Origin: PCC-6802 sp943367755 | GTDB lineage: Bacteria; Cyanobacteriota; Cyanobacteriia; Pseudanabaenales; Pseudanabaenaceae | Direction: 5' to 3' | DNA: 64,000 nt | Assembly: GCA_943367755.1 (NCBI GenBank) | Contig: CALRKB020000024.1 | Coordinates: forward strand, 1-64,000 | Shown: piece after piece, positions 54,134 through 62,449 of the stretch | How positions within the stretch are numbered: the stretch's first letter is position 1 | Layout: each line of letters begins with the position of its first letter | Made by a program: the position numbers and the translations under genes | Notes under the pieces: model-generated | Databases searched by the model: none | Told to the model about the DNA's origin: nothing | The model's input: the letters and a program-made list of their open reading frames with translations, nothing else

Positions 54134-54776
54134 GGCAATAGTATTATTGAGAAAGGCATGAAAGCTACTGTGTATATCGCAACAAGCATTGATGGCTTCA
54201 TCGCACGTCAGAATGGTGAGATTGACTGGCTACCTAGTGGGGAAGATGTAGAGGGTGGAGAAGACTACGGATATCAGGAATTTATAGATTCAGTCGATGC
54301 GCTTGTCATGGGTCGGAATACCTACGAACTGGCATTGTCCTTCGATTCATGGCCTTATGGTGCAAAGCCTGTATTTGTTCTAAGTAGTCGGAAAGTGGAA
54401 ATCCCTAATGACATTGCAGAAACAGTCGAGTCCATCTGTGCGCCTCCACGAGAAGTAGTTCGCTGTCTATCAGAGCGCGGATTTAAGCATTTATACATTG
54501 ATGGTGGGAAGACGATCCAAGCGTTTCTTCGTGAAGGCTTGATTCAGCAATTAATCATTACTAAAGTGCCAATCCTCATAGGTACAGGGATTCCACTTTT
54601 TAGTTCTCTTCCTCACGATGTCAGATTGTATCATCTTGAAACGCGCCAGTTTGAAAACGGCTTAGTGCAAAGCAAATACGAGGTGCTCGGGGGTGCCGTA
54701 TAACAACCGCAATGCACCGGAACTTTGAAGTATGCTGTTTTTAGCAGAAGTTATCTGCGTCTGGTGATTGCGAACG
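54128..54776 (+). mobile_element. DHFR/RibD-family gene cassette
   Basis: This textbook cassette of 649 bp lies between two GTTATAC cores. The single gene starts 30 bases in and its stop codon lies within the R'' box of its own attC. Confidence 0.85.
54158..54703 (+). CDS. DHFR-like RibD C-terminal-domain protein
   Basis: The 181-residue protein matches the YyaP/YwjB-type dihydrofolate reductase-like family: ATSIDGFIARQNGEIDWL, DALVMGRNTYE, PVFVLSSRK and LYIDGGKTIQAFLREGLIQQLIITKVPILIGTG. It is probably an NADPH-dependent reductase of unknown substrate. Integrons often carry dfr genes, but this protein belongs to a different branch from the trimethoprim-resistance enzymes, so resistance should not be assumed. 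It ends inside attC at 54698-54782. Confidence 0.88.
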   Translation: MKATVYIATSIDGFIARQNGEIDWLPSGEDVEGGEDYGYQEFIDSVDALVMGRNTYELALSFDSWPYGAKPVFVLSSRKVEIPNDIAETVESICAPPREVVRCLSERGFKHLYIDGGKTIQAFLREGLIQQLIITKVPILIGTGIPLFSSLPHDVRLYHLETRQFENGLVQSKYEVLGGAV

Positions 54777-54782
54777 TTATAC
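54698..54782 (+). other. attC site 3 (own attC of the DHFR-like cassette)
   Basis: R'' GTATAAC (54698-54704, containing the TAA stop), L'' CGCAATGCACC, L' GGTGATTGCG and R' GTTATAC (54776-54782) span 85 bp. L'' has an unpaired G against L'. The central part differs from the other sites, as expected for an independent cassette. Confidence 0.88.
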
Positions 54783-55082
54783 TTAACCGATATCGCCGAT
54801 TGAGTCTGTTGAGATTGTTTGAGTGCGATCGCAAACAAGCAAGCAAGACGAATCGACTAAGTTTGCAAGTCTCAATGGTGGATCGGCGATCGCAAAGCTA
54901 AGCAGTTCGAGATTAGGTAAGCATAGAGAATCTAATTTCTGCTTAAGTTCGGACAGTAGATCGGCGATCGCAAGAGATAAATAATTGTTAAGCGATCGGT
55001 GTATAACCAATCATTGGAGCGGACAATATTGTGATATTACGGTGTTGAGTAGGAGGCGATCGCTTGCCGCTCAATTCGACCG
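54777..55082 (+). mobile_element. Gene-less integron cassette, copy C
   Basis: This 306-bp unit starts TTATACTTAACCGATATCGC. It is followed directly by a nearly identical unit (55083-55387). No gene in cassette direction; an antisense frame (54783-55010) is shared by the other copies only through DNA identity. Confidence 0.8.
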
Positions 55083-55088
55083 TTATAC
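55001..55088 (+). other. attC site 4
   Basis: R'' GTATAAC (55001-55007), L'' ATTGGAGCGG, L' CCGCTCAAT and R' GTTATAC (55082-55088). The outer boxes are perfectly complementary and L'' has the unpaired G. Confidence 0.85.
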
Positions 55089-55387
55089 TTAACCGATATC
55101 GCCGATTGAGTCTGTTGAGATTGTTTGACTGCGATCGCAAATAAACAAGCAAGACGAATCAACTGCGTTTGCAAGTCCCGATAGTGGATCGGCGATCGCA
55201 AAGCTAAGCAGTTCGAGATTAGGTAAGCATAGAGAATCTAATTTCTGCTTAAGTTCGGACAGTAGATCGGCGATCGCAAGAGATAAATAATTGTTAAGCG
55301 ATCAGTGTATAACCAATCATTGGAGCGGACAATATTGTGATATTTAGGTGTTGAGAGGAGGCGATCGATTGCCGCTCAATTTTGCGG
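55083..55387 (+). mobile_element. Gene-less integron cassette, copy D
   Basis: This 305-bp unit is in tandem with copy C and differs by few substitutions. The two are either a recent duplication or two successive insertions of the same cassette. Confidence 0.8.
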
Positions 55388-55393
55388 TTATGC
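55307..55393 (+). other. attC site 5
   Basis: R'' GTATAAC (55307-55313), L'' ATTGGAGCGG, L' CCGCTCAAT and R' GTTATGC (55387-55393). Length 87 bp. The next cassette begins at 55388. Confidence 0.8.
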
Positions 55394-55474
55394 CGCTTCA
55401 ATGGTTTTTAAAGTAGGCAGCCCGAAGTTTATTTATTAGTGTAAGAAGTAGAATCACGATTCAAGGAGTAAATC

Positions 55475-56404
55475 ATGAGTGAGTCTCACATGAAAGATTG
55501 CGTTAACTGTTCGGATAGCACCAACTTTGATGCAGAGCAAGCTTACAAAAATCTGTCTCGGAAGTACTTGGAGTTAGCTGATATAGTAACGACTTATATG
55601 TCTCAAGCTGGTCTTGAGCGAAAATCACGGGCAAACAATGCCCTTGATATGGCAAATCTGCTTGCACGGATAGTTGGGGGTAAGCCTGTTCCTCAAGGAG
55701 GATATCCAGAATGTTGCTTAATTGGACGAAGATTTCCTAACCGATCAATGCAGTGGTTCTGCACGGGAGTTCTAGTTCACCCCCGCATTGTGTTAAGTGC
55801 TGCACATTGTCACCAGCCACCTGGCTTGATAGCCAATGTTGTTGCTCTCAATTGTGAGGATGAAGATCAATTAGGAAGTGCAGAGATCATCTCAGCCCGT
55901 AGAACAGCCGTTCACCCCAACTATGCCTCAACAGGATTGCATGATATTTCTGTTCTGATTCTGCGAAAAGACGCTACGGTAACTCCTGTGCCAATCGCCT
56001 CCACGGAAGAAATTAGTGCGGCGACGCGAACTACACTGGTTGGTTTTGGCAATGACGATATATTTTCCTCGCGGGGGTTTGGTATTAAACGTGAAGTAGA
56101 AGTTGACATTACTGACATTCGCCGCACTCCCGCTGACGATCTAGACGCAGCCGAAGAGCAGCTAGGCTTTGAATCTGACCTTGAATTTGTTGCGGGTGGC
56201 AATGGTTATGATTCATGTAACGGAGACAGTGGTGGTCCCGCTTACATTGTGGTTGGAGGAGACCGAAAGGTTGCAGGCTTAACATCCCGAGCTACTAAAA
56301 TTGCGACAAAACCCTGTGGAGAAGGTGGTATTTATACCCGCGTAGACAAAAACTTAAACTTTGTGCAGGACGTTGCCAATGGAGCTGGCATTCAACTCAG
56401 CTAA
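55475..56404 (+). CDS. Trypsin-like serine protease (S1) without signal peptide
   Basis: The 309-residue protein has a 65-residue helical N-terminal extension. A classic zymogen junction follows, Arg65 before IVGGK, and then the S1 domain with His111 (LSAAHC), Asp157 (LHDISVLIL) and Ser252 (CNGDSGGP). Asp246, six residues before the catalytic Ser, predicts cleavage after Arg or Lys. No secretion signal is visible. The serpin gene follows. The ribosome-binding site is AAGGAGTAAATC before the ATG. Confidence 0.9.
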   Translation: MSESHMKDCVNCSDSTNFDAEQAYKNLSRKYLELADIVTTYMSQAGLERKSRANNALDMANLLARIVGGKPVPQGGYPECCLIGRRFPNRSMQWFCTGVLVHPRIVLSAAHCHQPPGLIANVVALNCEDEDQLGSAEIISARRTAVHPNYASTGLHDISVLILRKDATVTPVPIASTEEISAATRTTLVGFGNDDIFSSRGFGIKREVEVDITDIRRTPADDLDAAEEQLGFESDLEFVAGGNGYDSCNGDSGGPAYIVVGGDRKVAGLTSRATKIATKPCGEGGIYTRVDKNLNFVQDVANGAGIQLS

Positions 56405-56423
56405 TTGTCTCAAAAGTGGTTAT

Positions 56424-56494
56424 GTTCTAATCCTTACCAGGAAGGCAGGATAAGGCTCTTGATTACACCTACCTTCCATCAAGGATTGTTAAGC
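56424..56494 (+). other. Inverted repeat, degenerate attC or terminator
   Basis: The segment from GTTCTAATCCTTACCAGGAA to CTTCCATCAAGGATTGTTAAGC folds imperfectly (AATCCTT/AAGGATT and GGAAGG/CCTTCC). It ends in GTTAAGC (56488-56494), which fits the R' consensus GTTRRRY. The R'' side is poor. It could mark a decayed cassette border between the protease and the serpin, or simply a terminator. Confidence 0.35.
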
Positions 56495-56550
56495 ATATCG
56501 GCAGTTGTCGAACCGAACATACTTTATTTAATAGGAATGGAGTGAGTCTG

Positions 56551-57684
56551 ATGATGACTCCCCAAGGGATCGATCATAGGTTAGTTACAGCGATTAATGG
56601 GTTTGCTTTCCAAGTCTTTTCGCAACTTGGCAAGCAAAACAAAAATCGAAATCTATTTATATCACCGTTTAGCCTGACAATGGCGATGTCTCTGCTCTAT
56701 AACGGAGCAGATGGAATGACCAAGCAAGAACTAGCAGAAATCCTCGGAATTCAAAACATCGAACTTGAGGAAGCCAATACTGTCTATGCTGCCCTACGAG
56801 GTGAACTGGAACAACGCGGTAGTCAAGTGAATTTATCCATAGCAAATTCCCTCTGGGCACAGAAGGGGTTGCGATTCAGACAGGACTTTATCCAGAGAAG
56901 CCAGAACTTTTATTCAGCCGAAGTTTTCAATCTTGACTTTACCTGTTCCGATGCCCTGATGATGATCAATGATTGGGTGAAGAATAAAACCAATGGAAAA
57001 ATCAACGAAATGGTTCGATCGGGAGACCTTGATGCCAATACCATTCTGATTTTGCTCGATGCAATTTATTTCAAGGGCATCTGGAGAAATCAATTTAGCA
57101 AAGCCAATACCAAAGAAGTCCTATTTATTCTCTCAGATGGCAAACCAAAGCCTATCCCAATGATGGCCCAATCTGGGGTTTACGAATACTTCCAGAGCAA
57201 AGAATTTCAGGCGATCGCTCTTCCTTATGGGAACAGCAACATCAGCATGATTGTTCTTCTTCCTGATGAGCAAAACTCTCTGAGCAATTTTCAACAGCAT
57301 TTAGATAGCCACAAATGGCAGCAGTGGAGGTCTCAGTTCTCCCTGATGCAGGGTTATCTTGTTTTGCCACGCTTTACGGTTGACTACGAAGAGAGTTTAA
57401 TGGATGCTTTCAAAGCACTGGGACTGAACGTAGCATTGAGTACTCGTGCGAATTACCAAAATATGTGTGATGCATTTGTATCCATCAGTGACATCAGACA
57501 TAAAGCCTTTATGGAAGTTAATGAGGAGGGGACAGAAGCAGCGGCAGCCACAGGTGTGCTAATGCAGCGATCCATCATTAGTCAGAAATTCAGTATGGTA
57601 ATTAACCGCCCGTTTTTCTGTGTAATTCAGGATAACCAAACTGGAGTAATTCTTTTTATGGGGGGTATTTGGGAGCCGAATTAA
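56551..57684 (+). CDS. Serpin (serine protease inhibitor)
   Basis: The protein of about 377 residues has the complete serpin fold: NLFISPFSLTMAMSLLYNGADG, VLLDAIYFKG-like ILILLDAIYFKGIW, and the hinge EEGTEAAAATG. The reactive loop is GVLMQRS before the FNRPF-like INRPFFCVI. Counting from the hinge, P1 falls on Arg (with Ser as P1') or one residue later, so it should inhibit Arg-specific trypsin-like proteases. The neighbour encoded upstream has exactly that predicted specificity. The frame extends to a GTG at 56542, but the ATG at 56551 is better placed after GGAG. No signal peptide. Confidence 0.9.
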   Translation: MMTPQGIDHRLVTAINGFAFQVFSQLGKQNKNRNLFISPFSLTMAMSLLYNGADGMTKQELAEILGIQNIELEEANTVYAALRGELEQRGSQVNLSIANSLWAQKGLRFRQDFIQRSQNFYSAEVFNLDFTCSDALMMINDWVKNKTNGKINEMVRSGDLDANTILILLDAIYFKGIWRNQFSKANTKEVLFILSDGKPKPIPMMAQSGVYEYFQSKEFQAIALPYGNSNISMIVLLPDEQNSLSNFQQHLDSHKWQQWRSQFSLMQGYLVLPRFTVDYEESLMDAFKALGLNVALSTRANYQNMCDAFVSISDIRHKAFMEVNEEGTEAAAATGVLMQRSIISQKFSMVINRPFFCVIQDNQTGVILFMGGIWEPN

Positions 57685-57771
57685 GACAGTAACTCAATTG
57701 AGTATCGACCCAAAACCTATAGTGTCATACTTTTTTTAGCTGGTATTTATTTTAAGGGGAGAACGACTAAA

Positions 57772-59421
57772 ATGAGTAATCTTGCCAATCCAGGAGAGCG
57801 GGGATCTTATAGTTTTACGAGTGTAGTCTATGCCGCACCAAATCTAGACTATAGTACAGGTCAAGGTTTAGAACAATACCATATCTACCATACCCCAAGG
57901 GAGGAATTTGTAACACGACGACTAGACATTTCAGATATTGCTAATTTTGACGCAAGTTATCCCTGGCCCTTCGACAACACTCAGATCCCCATCAATGGGC
58001 ACATCAGAATACCGGAAGGGGATGGTTCTTTTCCTCTGGCCGTCTTTGCTCATGGTAATCATGATGCTGCGGAAAACTCAACCCCTGGTTATTTATATTT
58101 ATGCGAACTCCTAGCCTCTCATGGAATAATCGCGGCAACAATTGATGTCAATTTTCTTAATGGCTCTAATTTTGGCGAAAATGACGGGAGAGCGATCGTC
58201 CATTTGGAGCATATTAAGCAATTCCAAATCTGGAATGCCCAGGTTGGGCATCCATTGACAGGAAAGGTCGATCTATCGCGGGTCATGATTATTGGTCACT
58301 CGCGAGGTGGAGAAGCGGTTGGTCATGCTAGTCTGTTTAACTCCATGCCGGAGGTGCAATTCGCTCCAAACACGCCCCCAATTCCACTAGACGGCTCACA
58401 AGGCCTAGGCCCTTATGATTTTAGCCTAGGATCTGTGGTGGCGATCGCTCCTACAGATGGGCAGTATGTTCAAGTATCTGGACAACGAACCCAGGTTCGG
58501 GATAATTACTCGATCGTGCACGGCAGCCGAGATGCTGATGTACTAACCTTTGAAGGCTATAAGACTTACGACCGTTCTCACGCGATCGATCTAGCCAACC
58601 CGACCCAACCCGCTTCAGGATTCAAGTCCCTACTATGGATACACCGTGCGAACCATAACTACTTCAATAGCGTTTGGGCTCAGGAGTCTGAAAATACGTT
58701 ACAGCGCCCTCAACAGGAGCAGATTACCAAGGTGTATATTTCAGCGATCGCTCGGGTTGTTCTTCAAGGAAAGCTGGAGTATATGGAGTTGTTGAGGAAC
58801 CATCAGTTTGGTATCGATGCAGGCTGGTTCCCCGCAGATATCACTTTGGTTTCGCAGTATCAAGATCCGTATCGACTTTTCATTCAACATTTTGAGGAGT
58901 TGGGCAACAGTCTTGTAGTATCGTCACCTGTTAGTGGTTTGGTTAATACATCGAGTATAAATGCCAATAAGCAATCTTTCTTTGGGACTCCAACCGGGGC
59001 TTTGCATCAGGAAACACAGGGTTTGCGCTTAGGATGGAGCAGTTCCAATGGAGCCTATCGAGTTCAATTACAGCCTGACACCCTAGAGAGTGAATCCTAT
59101 AAATTCCTCGTATTTCGCTTAGGGCAATCGACAGAACAAAATAACCCAGTGGGTCGCAATCAAGACTTTACGATTGAGGTAGGAGATGGAGTTAAGGTGG
59201 TTACCTTAAACGCAAGTTCGATTAACCAGATTATCTATCCAGATCAATTTATAACCCCTCGATTCTTGATTTCCCGAATCGTGATGCAAACTTTCCGTAT
59301 TCCTCTAGAGTCGCTTCAAGTTGAGGGATTGAATATTCAAAAGCTGACAGAAATTGGGCTGGTATTTAATCTTATTCCATCTGGAGTTGTTTATCTAGAT
59401 GACTTACAACTTAGCAATTAA
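57772..59421 (+). CDS. Alpha/beta hydrolase, cutinase/lipase-like
   Basis: The 549-residue protein has an alpha/beta hydrolase core: LAVFAHGNHDAAENSTPGYL (oxyanion strand), the nucleophile elbow GHSRGGEAVG, an acid candidate in the HGSRDADVL strand, and a catalytic-type His in WIHRANHNYFNS. The C-terminal about 150 residues are beta-rich and may bind a polymer or lipid. It resembles bacterial dienelactone/PET-hydrolase-type proteins in its elbow only. No signal peptide. HIP1 octamers inside indicate long residence in cyanobacteria. Confidence 0.75.
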   Translation: MSNLANPGERGSYSFTSVVYAAPNLDYSTGQGLEQYHIYHTPREEFVTRRLDISDIANFDASYPWPFDNTQIPINGHIRIPEGDGSFPLAVFAHGNHDAAENSTPGYLYLCELLASHGIIAATIDVNFLNGSNFGENDGRAIVHLEHIKQFQIWNAQVGHPLTGKVDLSRVMIIGHSRGGEAVGHASLFNSMPEVQFAPNTPPIPLDGSQGLGPYDFSLGSVVAIAPTDGQYVQVSGQRTQVRDNYSIVHGSRDADVLTFEGYKTYDRSHAIDLANPTQPASGFKSLLWIHRANHNYFNSVWAQESENTLQRPQQEQITKVYISAIARVVLQGKLEYMELLRNHQFGIDAGWFPADITLVSQYQDPYRLFIQHFEELGNSLVVSSPVSGLVNTSSINANKQSFFGTPTGALHQETQGLRLGWSSSNGAYRVQLQPDTLESESYKFLVFRLGQSTEQNNPVGRNQDFTIEVGDGVKVVTLNASSINQIIYPDQFITPRFLISRIVMQTFRIPLESLQVEGLNIQKLTEIGLVFNLIPSGVVYLDDLQLSN

Positions 59422-59451
59422 AAAATTAGAAATTAACAAGGAGGATTTTCT

Positions 59452-59877
59452 ATGCTAAACTTCACTTACCCTGATGTCTCAAATATTGAAGTAATCTCTG
59501 TCCAGCCCAAGCCAGCAGATATGCGAAGTATTGCATATATACAGTCCACTGAAAACACAACTTTTGACAATATTTCCTATCTCATTAAAATCAACCTAAT
59601 CAGTAAATTGCCAGCGATCTCCTTGGGTTTTCAGCTATATGTAGGTGATTATTATGTTCGAGAATACTCAGGATTCAAAGATGGTATCTATATAAAGGTC
59701 AACAATCCGCGCTTTTTCGCAGAATATGCTGGTAAGGAGATCCGCTTTTCACTAGATGGTGGCACGACCTTTCACAATACAGGCATTCTTTTGCCAAATT
59801 TGGTAGGCGAGGGGCGCAGGGGTTTAAGGGCTGCTGATATAGAAACCCTACCCACCCAGGAAGAGGTTTTACAATAG
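59452..59877 (+). CDS. 141-residue protein of unknown function
   Basis: The protein is soluble and predicted beta-rich (AISLGFQLYVGDYYVREYSG, KEIRFSLDGGTTFHNTGIL). The start follows AAGGAGGATTTTCT, a strong ribosome-binding site, 30 bases after the hydrolase. It is part of the run of closely spaced genes from 57772 to 61283. I do not recognise a family. Confidence 0.6.
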   Translation: MLNFTYPDVSNIEVISVQPKPADMRSIAYIQSTENTTFDNISYLIKINLISKLPAISLGFQLYVGDYYVREYSGFKDGIYIKVNNPRFFAEYAGKEIRFSLDGGTTFHNTGILLPNLVGEGRRGLRAADIETLPTQEEVLQ

Positions 59878-59893
59878 CTAAGGAGAAAATCAG

Positions 59894-60214
59894 ATGAACA
59901 CTGAACCCATTATTCATTTTGAAATTAAGGCACCTACACTGGCAGACATCAAGGCGTTTGCCGATGAAGTCCGGCCCGATCTTGGGTGTCGGGCCATTCC
60001 CCGACGCACCGAGGAGGGATTTGTCATCGACGCCTATCTTCCTGAGCCGCAATTACAAGCAGCTCAACGTATGCGAACGGCAAACCGCGTTACGCTCTGT
60101 ATCATTGAGAATGCAACAGAAGTGGGGCGCGAACGGCAGAAGGAGGTAGGACAAGGGAATCGTTTCTCGGCTAGAAGTCAACAAGTGCCACGCGGTCTTG
60201 GACGGAAGGAGTAA
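59894..60214 (+). CDS. Small alpha/beta protein, possible carboxypeptidase propeptide in trans
   Basis: The 106-residue protein shows a beta-alpha-beta-beta-alpha-beta order (IIHFEIKAP, LADIKAFADEV, LGCRAIPR, GFVIDAYLP, PQLQAAQRM, VTLCIIEN), compatible with a ferredoxin-like fold. Propeptides of M14 carboxypeptidases have this kind of fold. The next gene, 4 bases downstream, encodes an M14 enzyme without a propeptide. A chaperone or inhibitor role is inference only. The tail is basic and disordered. Confidence 0.5.
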   Translation: MNTEPIIHFEIKAPTLADIKAFADEVRPDLGCRAIPRRTEEGFVIDAYLPEPQLQAAQRMRTANRVTLCIIENATEVGRERQKEVGQGNRFSARSQQVPRGLGRKE

Positions 60215-60218
60215 TGCT

Positions 60219-61283
60219 ATGGCGTATCTTAATGTTGAAGAAATCGAATCGGCAATCCAAAGTCTTGCTACTGCCTATCCAGCCACAACGGAGTTAATTA
60301 TACCACTAAATCTCACCCATGAAGGACGTCAGTCCCATGTTCTTCGTGTTGGTGTAAAACCAGCCTTGGCGGTTGATGCTGTGTTGATCTTAGGGGGTGT
60401 CCATGCACGAGAATGGGTTCCACCAGACGCCCTTATTTCGATCGCTGCCGATCTTCTAGAGGCATATGCGCTTGGTACAGGGCTTGTATACAGTGGTCAG
60501 CGGTTTTCTGCAGACAACGTGCGACAAATCCTGGAAACATTGAACCTATTCATCTATCCATGTGTTAACCCAGATGGTCGTCATCATAGCCAGACAAGCG
60601 AGTCTCAATGGCGTAAAAACCGTCGGCCAAATCCTAGCGGCGGGAATTGTATTGGTGTAGATCTCAATCGCAATTTCGACTTCCTTTGGGATCATCTCAC
60701 GAAGTTCTCCGCCGACTCCGGGGTTAGTGCTTCTGAGGATCCATGTGATATGAATGTTTATCGAGGCCCATCCCCAGCCTCGGAGCCAGAGACTCAGAAC
60801 ATTGTCTGGCTATTCGACACTTACCCAAAGATTAAATGGCACGTTGATGTCCATAGCGCCGTTCCTGTAATTCTTCACAGTTGGGGGAGTGACCAGAACC
60901 AGACGAGAGAGCCAACCCAGACTTTCCTCAATAACGCCTTTGACAGCGTTCGGGGTCAGGCCAATGATGCTGTTTATGGGGAGTACATTACACAAGACGA
61001 TCTCAATCTAGTCAAAACGCTAGGCAATCGGATGAATGAAGCACTGAAAGCAGTTCGTGGTGAAAACTATGGTGTAGAGCAAGCATTTGGCCTTTATCCA
61101 ACCTCAGGGGCAAGTGATGACTATGCGTTCAGTCGCCATTTTTCTGAGCCATCCAAAAATAAGGTCTATTCCTTCACGGTTGAGTGTGGACATAGTTTTC
61201 AACCCCCTTGGATGGAAGCAAAAGAAGTGATCCTTGAAGTGTCAGCAGGTCTAATCGCCTTCTGTCTTGCAGCCTCTGCGTAA
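60219..61283 (+). CDS. M14 zinc carboxypeptidase
   Basis: The 354-residue enzyme has the metallocarboxypeptidase A signatures: zinc ligands His62 and Glu65 in GGVHAREWVPPDAL, the later His in WHVDVHSAV, the substrate Arg/Asn in GVDLNRNFDFLWD, and the catalytic Glu in FTVECGHSFQPPW. The ATG at 60219 follows AAGGAG at 7 bases; a TTG at 60198 would overlap the previous gene. There is neither a signal peptide nor a propeptide, unlike typical secreted M14 enzymes. Confidence 0.9.
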   Translation: MAYLNVEEIESAIQSLATAYPATTELIIPLNLTHEGRQSHVLRVGVKPALAVDAVLILGGVHAREWVPPDALISIAADLLEAYALGTGLVYSGQRFSADNVRQILETLNLFIYPCVNPDGRHHSQTSESQWRKNRRPNPSGGNCIGVDLNRNFDFLWDHLTKFSADSGVSASEDPCDMNVYRGPSPASEPETQNIVWLFDTYPKIKWHVDVHSAVPVILHSWGSDQNQTREPTQTFLNNAFDSVRGQANDAVYGEYITQDDLNLVKTLGNRMNEALKAVRGENYGVEQAFGLYPTSGASDDYAFSRHFSEPSKNKVYSFTVECGHSFQPPWMEAKEVILEVSAGLIAFCLAASA

Positions 61284-61352
61284 GTAGGGCTTGCTGAATC
61301 AAGCTAGAGTGTTCAATTCAACCTGAAAGCCAGGAACAAACTGGTAATCGCG

Positions 61353-61440
61353 GCATAACCAGTCGCTGAACCGGAACGAGGGTGATAGGTATCTGTTGTG
61401 TGGCAAGTTTCTCTTCGTCCGGTTAGCTCAACCGTTAGCT
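61353..61440 (+). other. attC site 6
   Basis: R'' GCATAAC (61353-61359), L'' CTGAACCGGAACGA, L' TTCGTCCGGTTAG and R' GTTAGCT (61434-61440) span 88 bp. L'' against L' leaves an unpaired G (CT-G-AACCGG). The sequence differs from the other sites but the architecture is the same. Confidence 0.75.
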
Positions 61441-61501
61441 AGATTGGCTTTACATGATGTTTAGTCTTTAAAGATACAAATTAAAAATCTCTGAATAACT
61501 T

Positions 61502-62422
61502 ATGGCACGTGCTCGTAATCGCAATTCCAGTCGTAGGAATCCTATTGCCAACGACAATATTTCTAGACTTCTAGATGTTCATCTAACGGAAGATCAAAAA
61601 GGCTCTGATCGTTTTCTTGATATTGTGACTTGGAATATCAAGTTTTTTAATAATCGTGACTCTGAGCGTGTCAGAACTATCACTTCTCTCATGCAAGAAA
61701 TTAATGCCGATCTATTTATCTGTCAGGAAATAGAGTTAGGTGCGTTGGATTCAGTGGCTTCTCGTTTAAATGATGTAGGAGCAGGTTTTTACAAAACAGC
61801 ATATGGTTCAAACGGGGGTGATCAGAGAGTTGCCTTCATGTACGACACAGAATGGGTAAAAGCATCCACTACTCCATCAGATCTATTTGCTGAGGAAAAT
61901 GTAATTGCTGATGACGGCAAAGAAGCTTTTCCCCGTTACCCACTTCATAGCAAGTTTGTTGCAAGAACAGAAGATGAACCATTTGACTTTCACTTAGTGG
62001 GTGTTCATCTGAAATCCCAGCGTGGTGGTAGTCGCCCACAACGTCAAAAAGCTGCTGAAAGATTAGCTGAATGGTTAACCTCGGAAACCACGGACGAAGA
62101 TGTCATTATTGCTGGAGACTGGAATAATAAGCCCTCTGCTCCAGAGTGGGATTCAATCCGAAAACTAGAGCAAAAAGGAGAGGTAATTTTTGCAGATTTG
62201 AATCCTGAAAATGAAGCCAGTCATTTGTCTGTTGGAGGACGAAGATCAAAGCTTGACCTGGTGTTAGTGTCAGAAGCAGCTAAGAAAGCTAATGTTAATG
62301 CACCAACTGTACTAGAGTGGTCTCAATTGCAAACTGGAAGTTGGTCTCTTGAATTTATTGTTGACCGTATTAGTGACCATTTACCAACCCTTGTTCGCTT
62401 TTACTTCAATGATAAAGATTGA
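61502..62422 (+). CDS. Endonuclease/exonuclease/phosphatase (EEP) family protein
   Basis: The 306-residue protein carries the DNase I-like motifs in order: VTWNIKFFN (Asn), ADLFICQEIE (metal Glu), VGVHLKS (His), AGDWNNKPSAPEWD (Asp-x-Asn) and ISDHLPTLVRF (Asp-His). The N-terminus is basic (RARNRNSSRRNP) and there is no signal peptide. It may cleave nucleic acid or hydrolyse phosphoesters. It is the first gene of the cassette starting at 61435; the PhnD-like gene follows 27 bases later. Confidence 0.85.
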   Translation: MARARNRNSSRRNPIANDNISRLLDVHLTEDQKGSDRFLDIVTWNIKFFNNRDSERVRTITSLMQEINADLFICQEIELGALDSVASRLNDVGAGFYKTAYGSNGGDQRVAFMYDTEWVKASTTPSDLFAEENVIADDGKEAFPRYPLHSKFVARTEDEPFDFHLVGVHLKSQRGGSRPQRQKAAERLAEWLTSETTDEDVIIAGDWNNKPSAPEWDSIRKLEQKGEVIFADLNPENEASHLSVGGRRSKLDLVLVSEAAKKANVNAPTVLEWSQLQTGSWSLEFIVDRISDHLPTLVRFYFNDKD

Positions 62423-62449
62423 AAATCACAGTTTGTGAAGAGTAAAAAC

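Noticed and set aside
54158..54703. Trimethoprim-resistance dfr gene
   Set aside because: The protein belongs to the RibD C-terminal/YyaP-like branch, not to the DfrA or DfrB families.
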